Positions 24,888 to 32,594 of a stretch of DNA of 53,166 nucleotides are shown here, piece after piece. The stretch lies in contig CALAJK010000048.1 in the NCBI GenBank assembly GCA_937922795.1, forward strand, positions 1 through 53,166, read 5' to 3'. The position numbers were made by a program, and so were the translations under genes. A model generated the notes under the pieces. The model made no database searches. It was not told the DNA's origin and worked only from the letters and a program-made list of their open reading frames with translations. Positions within the stretch are counted from its first letter, which is position 1; every line of letters starts with the position of its first letter. The stretch comes from an uncultured Anaerolineae bacterium (GTDB taxonomy: Bacteria > Chloroflexota > Anaerolineae > Aggregatilineales > Phototrophicaceae).

Positions 24888-26462
24888 TTATTCAGCCGGC
24901 GGGACCAGCACGCCGTCAATGATATGGATCACGCCGTTGGTGCCGACGATGTCAGTCGCCACCACGCGGACGGAGCCGTTCAGGAACACCTGGCCATCGC
25001 GCACCTCAACCGTGATCTCCTGATTGTTGGCCGCGCGCAGGCTGGTGGCCGCCGCCACGTCGGCCGCCAGCAGTTTGCCGGGGACGATGTGGTACAGCAG
25101 GATGTCCTGGCTGGCCGCGCTGCCCGCATTGGCGTCGGTCACCAGTTGGTTGTAGGTGGCCAGGCCGACGGCGGCGCGCAGGGCGTCAAAGGCCGCATTG
25201 CGCGGGGCGAACACGGTGAACGGGCCGCCGCGCTGGAGCGTAGCGGCGAAACCAATCTGGCGGGCGAAACCGGCCAGGTTCGACAGATCGGGCACGCTGG
25301 TGAGGATGGCCGCCAGGCCGCGCGCCGTCGGCGCTTGCTTCGTGGCCGGGTCTGTCGCCACCACCACCACCTGCGGGCTGTCGAGCGTGCCGACCGCGGC
25401 GATGAAGTAGTTCACGCCGGCCGCCAGGAAGGTGTTAGGCGCCGCCAGCACCACCGGCGCCGAGCGGCCGAAGGGCACTACCTGCAGGTTGTAGACGCCG
25501 CTGGGGACGTTGAGATCGAAGAAGCCGTCGTTGTCGCCGCGCGAACCGGGGAAGGCAAGCATGCGGATGATGGCGCTGCCGTTGGCCAGGACGTCGACCG
25601 GCGGCGCGTCCTCGATGGCATGGAAGACGCCGACGCGGGCGTTATTGGCCGGGATGGCGCTGCTGTAGTTCTCGACGATCACCTGGGGCTTGAGCGTGCC
25701 GTTGGCCAGCGAGCCGACCGCCGCCACCGTCAGGTATGCACCCAAGGGCAGGTCGAAGTCCGCCGGGCCGATGGCAGCCTGATCGATCGACGTCCCGGCC
25801 GGGGCGACGGCGATGTTGTAGGTGCCGGGTTCAAGTTCGATCCACGGGGTGACGTTCGGGAACGCCAGGCCGGTGACCGGGCTGAGCGCGCCGTTGACAT
25901 ACACATCGACGGCCGGAGTATCGGGCGAGAAGTGGGCAACGCGGACTCTCACCTTGGACATATCCGCGATGAGCGCCGCGGCCTTGCCGCCCGCCGGCAC
26001 GAGCACGCTGTCGATGACGTGGATGACGCCGTTCGAGGCGGTGATGTCGGTGGCGATGACCTGCACGGTGTCGTTCAGGAACACGCCCTGGTCGCTGACG
26101 GTGACGCTGACACGGCCGCCCTGAAGCGGGGTGAACGAGTTGATCGCCGCCACGCCGCTCGCTAGCAGCCGGCCTGGCAGCACATGATAGGTCAGGACTT
26201 CCGTGAGGGCTTCCTTGTCGGCGATCAACGCTTGGAGCACGGGCGCTGGGATCTTGGCGAAGGCATCATTGGTGGGAGCGAAGACGGTGAACGGCCCGTT
26301 ACCGGCCAGCGTTTCCGCTAGGCCAGCCGCCTGAACTGCGGAAACCAACGTCGAAAAATTCGGATTGCCGACGGCTATATCTACGACTGTCCCCTGGGCG
26401 GCTGCTGGAACGGCTAGCAGCAGCGCCAGGAGCACAATTAAACCGATTGATTTGCGCATCAT
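24888..26462 (-). CDS. Secreted FAS1-DUF4397-DUF4397-FAS1 protein
   Basis: A 524-aa secreted protein with a signal peptide (about 1-23) and no membrane anchor. The first fasciclin (FAS1) domain spans about 25-157 (FAPTNDAF, YHVLPGRLL, GVIHVIDSVLVP). Two DUF4397 beta domains follow (about 170-275 and 276-375; VRVAHFSPDTPAVDVYVNG and ARVGVFHAIEDAPPVDVLANG). The second FAS1 domain is at about 383-522 (FAPRNAAF, YHIVPGKLL, GVIHIIDGVLVP). FAS1 domains mediate adhesion, which fits a surface or matrix role. AGGAG lies ten bases before the first of two ATG codons. The flanking symmetry of FAS1 domains suggests internal duplication. Confidence 0.88.
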   Translation of the reverse strand: MMRKSIGLIVLLALLLAVPAAAQGTVVDIAVGNPNFSTLVSAVQAAGLAETLAGNGPFTVFAPTNDAFAKIPAPVLQALIADKEALTEVLTYHVLPGRLLASGVAAINSFTPLQGGRVSVTVSDQGVFLNDTVQVIATDITASNGVIHVIDSVLVPAGGKAAALIADMSKVRVRVAHFSPDTPAVDVYVNGALSPVTGLAFPNVTPWIELEPGTYNIAVAPAGTSIDQAAIGPADFDLPLGAYLTVAAVGSLANGTLKPQVIVENYSSAIPANNARVGVFHAIEDAPPVDVLANGSAIIRMLAFPGSRGDNDGFFDLNVPSGVYNLQVVPFGRSAPVVLAAPNTFLAAGVNYFIAAVGTLDSPQVVVVATDPATKQAPTARGLAAILTSVPDLSNLAGFARQIGFAATLQRGGPFTVFAPRNAAFDALRAAVGLATYNQLVTDANAGSAASQDILLYHIVPGKLLAADVAAATSLRAANNQEITVEVRDGQVFLNGSVRVVATDIVGTNGVIHIIDGVLVPPAE

Positions 26463-26597
26463 TACTTCATTTCTCCTATCAATTTATGCATACAAAGCGA
26501 GGTGGGACGAATGCTTGATCGCAGGCCGTATTTATACCTAACAATTCTTGATGAGTCAAAAGCTAAGCCCGGATAAAAGGCATATGAATAACAGAAG

Positions 26598-27059
26598 TTA
26601 TGTTTTGGGATTTTCGCCGTTCGAATCGTCCGATTCGTCATCCAGGCTGCCGGCGACGGCGTAGATCAGCACGCCGATGGCGGCGACGAGGAAGCTGCCG
26701 ATGACCCCCAGCGCCTGGAGGTTGCCCAAGAACACATCGCTGGTGGGCGTGCGCAGGTGCGAGCCGAACCCCAGGATGTCGGCGAAGCCGGCCATGGCGG
26801 CGAACAGCAGGCCGGTCAGCGCCAGCCGCACGCCGATCTGCTGCGCCAGGTTGGCATGGCGGAAGGGGTAGAAGGTGAATTTGGCGTAGATGAGCGCGCC
26901 GGTGATGAGCAGCAGGAAGCCGATCAGGATGGCGGCCATCTGGATGATGCCGATGCCGCCGACCGGCTCGATGCCGGTCACGCCGGGGAACAGCCCCATG
27001 AGCGTCAGCACGATGCCGAGCGCCCCCAGGACGATGCCGAACTGTGCGACGCGCGGCAT
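26598..27059 (-). CDS. Four-TM hypothetical membrane protein
   Basis: A 153-aa protein with four predicted helices (about 7-25, 35-60, 78-98 and 112-134), short loops and an acidic, Asp/Ser-rich cytoplasmic tail. The signature GIEPVGGIGIIQMAAILIGF is seen in uncharacterised Chloroflexota proteins, but I cannot name a family. It starts three bases after the M19 dipeptidase stop codon, so translation is likely coupled. A transport partner or membrane adaptor for the dipeptidase is possible but unsupported. Confidence 0.7.
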   Translation of the reverse strand: MPRVAQFGIVLGALGIVLTLMGLFPGVTGIEPVGGIGIIQMAAILIGFLLLITGALIYAKFTFYPFRHANLAQQIGVRLALTGLLFAAMAGFADILGFGSHLRTPTSDVFLGNLQALGVIGSFLVAAIGVLIYAVAGSLDDESDDSNGENPKT

Positions 27060-27062
27060 GGC

Positions 27063-28145
27063 TCACCCGGCGCCCGGCAGCGCCTGCCGCAGCTTGCGCA
27101 GCATGTTGCCGCCCAGCACCGCCGCCACGTCGGCCTCGGAATAGCCGCGCGCCCGCAGCAGGTCGCCCAGCCGGTACAGGTCGCCGACGGTATCCAGGCC
27201 GTCCGGGATGCTCTCAGCGCCGAAGCCGCCGTCGAAGTCGCTGCCGATGCCCACATGCGCCGCGCTGCCGGTGAGCTGGCAGACGTAATCGATGGCATCC
27301 GCCGCCACGGTCAGCGGCACCTCACGTTTCGGGTCGCCCTTGACCCACCGGTTGCTCAAGAAGCGGTTGTAGAGCACGATGCCCATCACGCCGTCGCGCT
27401 CGGCTAGGCGCAGGATTTGCGCATCGGTCAGGTGGCGATCGTCGTCCCGGAAGCGGCGCGGGTTGCTGTGGCTGGCGATGATGACGCCGGGATAGGTGTC
27501 CAGCGCCTGCAGGCAGGCCTGCTCGGCCAGATGGGACAGGTCGAGGATGGCGTTGAAGCTGGCCATCACCTCCAGCAGCTCGAAGCCCAAACGGGTGAGC
27601 GGGCCGGGGTGGCCAGTGCCGCCAGCGTAGCGCGTCGCCTCCCAGGCCGGGCCGACGATGCGCACGCCGCGCTCATACCATTCTTCGAACTGGGCGGGTT
27701 CCAGGATGGGATCGGCGTTCTCCATCAGCAGCACCAGCCCCTGCTGATGCGCGCCGATCTCGACGCCCGGCTCCCAGGTCGCTAGCACGGCATCCAGGTC
27801 GGCGGCGGTCTCCACCAGGCGCACGCGCGCGGTCTCGTCGGCCAGCCGGCGGTAGTAGTCCCACTGCTCCAGCGCCCGCCGGTAGGCCTCTTGCGGGGTT
27901 TTGTAGCTCAGCCTGGCCCAGGGCGAATCATCGTCGCGGTCGTAAGGGGCGGTGAACAGGGTGGCAAACACCAGGCCGACCCGCCCTAGCAGGGCATCCG
28001 GCAGGCCGAGCGTGGCCAGGCCGCGCCGCAGGGCCGCCGGCGTGCCGGCCTCGCGGCGGCGAGTCTCCCAGGCGGGCAGGCGGTAGTCGCGCCCGCAGCA
28101 CAGCGCGTTATAGGCGATATCTTGGTGTGCGTCAACCACCAACAT
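27063..28145 (-). CDS. Membrane dipeptidase, peptidase family M19
   Basis: A 360-aa zinc dipeptidase with a TIM-barrel fold, which hydrolyses dipeptides, including D-amino-acid forms. Metal-binding marks are DAHQD near the N-terminus (H-x-D), the bridging-Glu region QGLVLLMENADPI, DLSHLAEQ, and ASHSNPRRF. GIGSDFDGGFG near the C-terminus is the usual M19 end motif. There is no signal peptide, so it is cytoplasmic. The ATG at 28145 has GGATGAG upstream; 28154 is an alternative. The small membrane protein follows at once. With M17, S9 and M14 genes in the window it points to active peptide use. Confidence 0.9.
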   Translation of the reverse strand: MLVVDAHQDIAYNALCCGRDYRLPAWETRRREAGTPAALRRGLATLGLPDALLGRVGLVFATLFTAPYDRDDDSPWARLSYKTPQEAYRRALEQWDYYRRLADETARVRLVETAADLDAVLATWEPGVEIGAHQQGLVLLMENADPILEPAQFEEWYERGVRIVGPAWEATRYAGGTGHPGPLTRLGFELLEVMASFNAILDLSHLAEQACLQALDTYPGVIIASHSNPRRFRDDDRHLTDAQILRLAERDGVMGIVLYNRFLSNRWVKGDPKREVPLTVAADAIDYVCQLTGSAAHVGIGSDFDGGFGAESIPDGLDTVGDLYRLGDLLRARGYSEADVAAVLGGNMLRKLRQALPGAG

Positions 28146-28262
28146 GGCGCTCATCCAGGGTATACGAGTAAGCCGCTGTCATGCCCTCTGCCAGAGACAG
28201 CCGCTTGATGAGAGGTCAGATGCCCATTGTATGCCGTCCGGCTGAAAAAACCAACCAGCGCC

Positions 28263-28281
28263 TTGATCGGATACAGATCAA
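28263..28281. promoter_or_regulatory. Inverted repeat upstream of leucyl aminopeptidase
   Basis: TTGATC and GATCAA flank a seven-base centre, about 135 bp before the aminopeptidase ATG and near the divergent M19 gene. It may be an operator shared by both. The gap is longer than in FNR sites. Confidence 0.3.
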
Positions 28282-28415
28282 ACCCATCAAAAGGCAGTCG
28301 GCAGCGGCCGGTGTGCCGCCCCGCTGCGTGCGCGCCGCTGGCTGTTGAAAGCCAGCCAGCGCGGCGCTAGACTACTGGCCGCGTATTTCGACTCGCACAT
28401 TGGGAGCCTATCGCC

Positions 28416-29924
28416 ATGCAGATCCAGGTCGTCCAGGGGGCCATCCAGGAAGTCCCGGCGGACGCGATCATCGTCAACTTGTTTGAAGGCGCTGAACCCG
28501 GCGGCGCTGCCCACGCCGTCGACGCCAGTTTAGGCGGCGCGGTGCGCGAACTGATCGCCGCCGGCGATTTCACCGGCAAAGCCGGCCAGATCGCCGTCCT
28601 CTACCCGCGCGGGGGCATCCCAGCGCGGCGCGTCATCCTGGTCGGCCTGGGGCCGCAGGCGGACTTCACACTGGACAGCGTGCGCCGCGCCGCCGCCGCC
28701 GCCATCGTCCGCGCCCGCGAACTGGGCGTGCGCCACGCGGCCAGCATCCTGCACGGGGCGGGGGCGGGCGGCCTAGCTATCGAAGCGGCGGCGGAAGCCA
28801 TCGCCGAGGGCAGCCTGCTGGCGCTGTACACCTATCACGGCCTGCGCACCGCGCCGCCGCCGGAGGCGCTGCCGGAACGGCTCGACCTAGTGATCTTCGA
28901 TGCCCAAGATGAACGCGCCGCCCAGGGCGTGCGCGCCGGCGAGGCCATCGCCGCCGGCGTGCGGCTAGCTCGCGACTTGGTCAACCAGCCGCCCAACCTG
29001 TGCACGCCGGTCGCGCTGGCGCAGGCGGCGGTCGCGCTGGCGCAGGCGGTCGGGCTGAAGGCCGAGGTGCTCGAAAAAGGCCAGATCGAGGCGCTGCGGA
29101 TGGGGGCGCTGCTGGGCGTGGCCCAGGGCAGCAGCACGCCGCCGCGCTTCATCATCCTGGAGCACCGGCCAGAGGGTGCGGTTGGCGCGCCGATCGTGCT
29201 GGTCGGCAAGGGCGTCACCTTCGACACCGGCGGCTACAGCCTGAAGTCGTTCGAGAACATGGGCACGATGAAAGCGGATATGGCCGGCGGCGCGGCAGTC
29301 ATCGGCGCCATGAGCGCCATCGCCCGGCTCAACCTGCCACTGCCGGTGGTGGGGCTGGTTCCCGCCGCCGACAACATGATCAGCGGGCACGCCTACCGCC
29401 CGCAGGAGGTGCTGACCGCCAGCAACGGCGTGACCATCGAGATCATCAGCACCGACGCCGAGGGCCGGCTGCTGCTGGCCGACGCGCTGGCCTTCGCCGC
29501 CCGCTACCAACCGGCGGCGGTGGTGGACATCGCCACGCTGACCGGCTCATGCGTGATCGCCCTGGGCGAACACGTGGCCGCCGGCCTGTTCAGCACTGAC
29601 GACGCCCTGCGCGACGCGCTGATGCGCGCCGCCGACCAAACCGCCGAGAAGCTGTGGCCGCTGCCGCTGTTCCCGGAGTACGACCAGGCCATCGAGTCGC
29701 AGGTGGCGGACATCAAGAACAGCGGCGGGCGGTTGGGCGGCGTGGGCACGTCGGCGGCTTTCCTCAAGCGGTTCACCAGCTACCCGTGGGCGCACATCGA
29801 CATGGCCGGCATGAACCTGGACACGCCGGACAACCCGTATGTGCCCAGCAAGGGCGCGACCGGCTACGGCGTCCGGCTGCTGACAGCTTTCGTCCGCGGC
29901 TGGCAGCCGGCGGGGGCCGCCTAG
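28416..29924 (+). CDS. pepA: Leucyl aminopeptidase, family M17
   Basis: This 502-aa cytoplasmic enzyme removes N-terminal residues from peptides using two metal ions. Metal and catalytic residues align with E. coli PepA at a constant offset of five: K265, D270, K277, D288, D347, E349 and R351, within VGKGVTFDTGG, MKADMAGG and STDAEGRLLLADAL. The signature Asn before Thr-Asp-Ala is Ser345 here. The N-terminal domain is of PepA type. The leader (about 28331-28366) can form a GC hairpin with GCTGGCT/AGCCAGC arms. The stop codon overlaps that of the convergent lipoprotein gene within CTAG. Confidence 0.93.
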   Translation: MQIQVVQGAIQEVPADAIIVNLFEGAEPGGAAHAVDASLGGAVRELIAAGDFTGKAGQIAVLYPRGGIPARRVILVGLGPQADFTLDSVRRAAAAAIVRARELGVRHAASILHGAGAGGLAIEAAAEAIAEGSLLALYTYHGLRTAPPPEALPERLDLVIFDAQDERAAQGVRAGEAIAAGVRLARDLVNQPPNLCTPVALAQAAVALAQAVGLKAEVLEKGQIEALRMGALLGVAQGSSTPPRFIILEHRPEGAVGAPIVLVGKGVTFDTGGYSLKSFENMGTMKADMAGGAAVIGAMSAIARLNLPLPVVGLVPAADNMISGHAYRPQEVLTASNGVTIEIISTDAEGRLLLADALAFAARYQPAAVVDIATLTGSCVIALGEHVAAGLFSTDDALRDALMRAADQTAEKLWPLPLFPEYDQAIESQVADIKNSGGRLGGVGTSAAFLKRFTSYPWAHIDMAGMNLDTPDNPYVPSKGATGYGVRLLTAFVRGWQPAGAA

Positions 29925-30745
29925 TACGGATACGGCCCGTAGGCGGTGCCGTCCACCACTAAGGCGAACACCTGCCCGGCCAGGGCGTCCAGAAGCAGTA
30001 GCCCCAGCTCGTAACGCTGCGACTGCATCCCTAAATCCTGCTCGTCGGTGCGGGCGAAGCCCAGGGCGTCACGCACCGGCGGCACGCCGCGCCACACCGC
30101 GCCGAACCCGCGCACGGGCACGCGCAGCCCTGGCGGAGCCAGCGTATCGGCGTTGTCCGTCTGGCCGGGGGCCTGCACATACCAGTAGCGGCCGGCCGAT
30201 ACACCGCTGATGGCGATGGCCCACACCTCGTCGGTGTCGCCGCGCCAGTACATGACGCCGCGCTCGAACACCTGCGTCACGCCCCGGAACTGCGCCGCGA
30301 TCTGGATCGGGCAGCCCAGCGCCGCCGTCACCCGCGCATCGGCGTTCCAGCTCGCGCCGAACACCGGGTCGGGCGGGATGGCGCAGGCCGGCATACGGGT
30401 GGCGGCCAGGTCGGGCAAGGCGGCGCTGTCGAAGACGTTCGGCAGCATGGCCGGGCCGTCGCCGTCCACTTCAGCCTCGCCCAGGAACACCCCGACGTAG
30501 GCGGTGGCGGTGGGCGACGGGCTGGCAGCCGGCGCGGGCGTGGGCGGGGCGGCCATCAGCGTGGCGCGGCGCTGGTCGGCGTCGGGCGTGGGCGAGATGA
30601 ACACCGTCGCCAGCAGCTTCACCGGCGGCGGCGCGGGGGTCGGCGTGGGCGCGGCGGCGGCGCACCCGGCCAGCAGCAGCGCCGCCAGCAGCCAGCCACC
30701 CGCTCGGCGTTCACCCGCCTTGGTCTGTCGCCTCATGGCCTTCAT
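29921..30745 (-). CDS. Hypothetical lipoprotein of the membrane-glycosyltransferase block
   Basis: A 274-aa lipoprotein. The ATG at 30745 follows AGGTG by five bases; the signal peptide ends at LLLAGC, followed by an APTPTPAPPP linker. The C-terminal region includes CAIPPDPVFGASW and a paired Cys in LGCPIQIA, then VFERGVMYWR. That last pattern, GVMYWR before DEVWAI, is common in secreted Chloroflexota proteins of unknown role. The gene overlaps the end of the DUF2723 gene by 35 bp, so it belongs to the same operon. It may be a surface partner of the two membrane proteins upstream. Confidence 0.75.
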   Translation of the reverse strand: MKAMRRQTKAGERRAGGWLLAALLLAGCAAAAPTPTPAPPPVKLLATVFISPTPDADQRRATLMAAPPTPAPAASPSPTATAYVGVFLGEAEVDGDGPAMLPNVFDSAALPDLAATRMPACAIPPDPVFGASWNADARVTAALGCPIQIAAQFRGVTQVFERGVMYWRGDTDEVWAIAISGVSAGRYWYVQAPGQTDNADTLAPPGLRVPVRGFGAVWRGVPPVRDALGFARTDEQDLGMQSQRYELGLLLLDALAGQVFALVVDGTAYGPYPY

Positions 30746-32594
30746 CTTCGCACCTCACCGGCCGCTCGACGACCGATTCGTTGACGAACTCCCCGTTCGG
30801 GCGCTGCCAGTACAGCCCCAACCGCAAGCTGCGCCCGGCCGCCAGACGCGGCAGCCGGTACACATCGCGCACGATCTCGCCGGCCTCCCAAGTGGTCAGG
30901 GGGCGCCAGCCGTACACCGGCGCGGCCTGGTCGCCCTGGGCGATCACGTCTCCCGCCGCGTCCAGCAGGTGGACGAACACGCTCCGGTCGCGCGCTGGGC
31001 GTTCCCCGGCCGCCCACGCCGCCCGGATGAGCAGCGCGTCGCCGGCGCAGTCCACCGCCAGATCGAGGAGCGCGACCCCCGCCGGCTGCGGGCTGGCGGC
31101 GCGTTCTGGCCGGGTGCCGATCTGCACCAGTTCATAGCCAGCGGCGCGCAGGTAGATGGGCATCCCCAACCGTTCCTGCCACCAGCTCACCGGTTGATTG
31201 TAGAACGTGTAAGCCGGCGTGACCAGCCGCGCGCCCGCCCGCAGCCGGCCAGCGAAGTCGGCGCGGTGGTCGAGCAGGCGGATATGCGCGAGCTGCCCCA
31301 GCACGTCCTGGGCAAAGCCCGCCGCGAAGTAGCGCGGCCCCCACGCCAGCATGACATCAGCGCCGGGCGGGGCCGTCTCCAGCAGGGCGATGGTCTCCAG
31401 GCCGGTCGGGTTCGTCGTCTGTTCGTGGATGAAAGGCGCGTTGTGCGCGACCAGCCAACCGGCGAATGCCAGCGCCGCCCCGCCCAGCGCCCAGCGGGCA
31501 GGCCGGAAATGGGCGGCCGCCAGCGCCGCGCGCGCCAGGAACGCCCAGCCGAAGGCCGCGCTCACCAGCGCCGGCAGGATCAAGGCCGACAGGATATCGG
31601 TGTAGGCCAGCACATGAAACAGGTAGGCCGCCAGCGCCGACAGCAGCAGCGTCCCGGCCGCCCGGCGAGACGCCGCCGGGCGGCGCGCCAGCAGCAGCCC
31701 GGCCAGCCCCAGCAGCAGCCCCGGCGCGGTCAGGTCGGCCAGCAGCACGCGGTGGACGGCGGCGATGTTGGCGGCTAGCCCGTCCCCGGCCGCCGGCGCG
31801 CCGATGAACTGCGCCGCCTCGCGCCCTAGGAACTGGTCCCAGAAGCCGTCCCACGTCCCCGGCTGGCCGTAGACCCAAGCGGCTTGGGCTTGGCCACGGG
31901 CGACGAGATAGAGATACGGCAGTAGGCCGATCAGCCCCAGCAGCAGGCACAGAGCCAGCCGGCGCGCCAGCCGCGCCGCCTGCCAGCGTCCGTCCGGTCC
32001 GCGCCCCAGCGCGAGGAGCTGCGGCCAGACGGCGTAAACCAGCGCCGGGGCGGCCATGATCAGCGCCCGGTGATGGAAGACGCCCACCCCGCCCAGCAGC
32101 GCCAGACCGTACACCCGCCGGCGGCCGGCCCCCGGCCACAGCGCCAGCGCCAGCAGCCCGGCCAGCAGCAGCAGGCCGAAGCTGTAGATTTCGGCGACGA
32201 CGGCGTGGATCCAGACGGTGCGCGTCAGCCCCAGCAGGAGAGTCGCGGCCGCCGCCAGCAGGGCAGCGCCCGACGCATCCCGCAGCAGCCGCCAGGCCAG
32301 CGCGTAGATCAGCGTCAGCGCCGCCAGCATCCACACCAGCGAGGCCAGCCCTGGCGCCGCCGCCGGCGCCGCGCCCAGCGCCCGGAAGACGGCCGTCAGC
32401 GGCGCGCTCAGCAGGATGTACAGCGGGTAGCCGGTGGCGTGCAGCGTCCCCCAGACGTTCAGGACGATCTGCGTCTCGCCCACGTCAATCATATAATAGT
32501 GTTCCGAGCCGTTGGGGATGGTTTGCAGCGTCGCCAGATAGACCGGCGACAGGACGCCCAGGACGAGCGCCAGCCCGGCCAGCGCCGCCCGCAT
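30711..32594 (-). CDS. DUF2723 (TMEM260-like) membrane protein
   Basis: A 627-aa protein with about 10-11 TM helices in the first two thirds and a C-terminal soluble beta domain (DAAGDVIAQGDQAAPVYGW, LGLYWQRPNGEFV). Near the N-terminus, DVGETQIVLNVWGTLHATGYPLYILL matches the DUF2723 pattern, in which an acidic residue and the H-x-x-GYPL loop face outside, as in GT-C glycosyltransferases. TMEM260, a eukaryotic relative, is an O-mannosyltransferase, so a surface glycosyl-transfer role is plausible. The start overlaps the upstream gene's stop (TGATG). Confidence 0.8.
   Translation of the reverse strand: MRAALAGLALVLGVLSPVYLATLQTIPNGSEHYYMIDVGETQIVLNVWGTLHATGYPLYILLSAPLTAVFRALGAAPAAAPGLASLVWMLAALTLIYALAWRLLRDASGAALLAAAATLLLGLTRTVWIHAVVAEIYSFGLLLLAGLLALALWPGAGRRRVYGLALLGGVGVFHHRALIMAAPALVYAVWPQLLALGRGPDGRWQAARLARRLALCLLLGLIGLLPYLYLVARGQAQAAWVYGQPGTWDGFWDQFLGREAAQFIGAPAAGDGLAANIAAVHRVLLADLTAPGLLLGLAGLLLARRPAASRRAAGTLLLSALAAYLFHVLAYTDILSALILPALVSAAFGWAFLARAALAAAHFRPARWALGGAALAFAGWLVAHNAPFIHEQTTNPTGLETIALLETAPPGADVMLAWGPRYFAAGFAQDVLGQLAHIRLLDHRADFAGRLRAGARLVTPAYTFYNQPVSWWQERLGMPIYLRAAGYELVQIGTRPERAASPQPAGVALLDLAVDCAGDALLIRAAWAAGERPARDRSVFVHLLDAAGDVIAQGDQAAPVYGWRPLTTWEAGEIVRDVYRLPRLAAGRSLRLGLYWQRPNGEFVNESVVERPVRCEDEGHEATDQGG

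Noticed and set aside
28263-28281. FNR site upstream of pepA
   Set aside because: The arms TTGAT/ATCAA occur, but with nine bases between rather than the four required for FNR.
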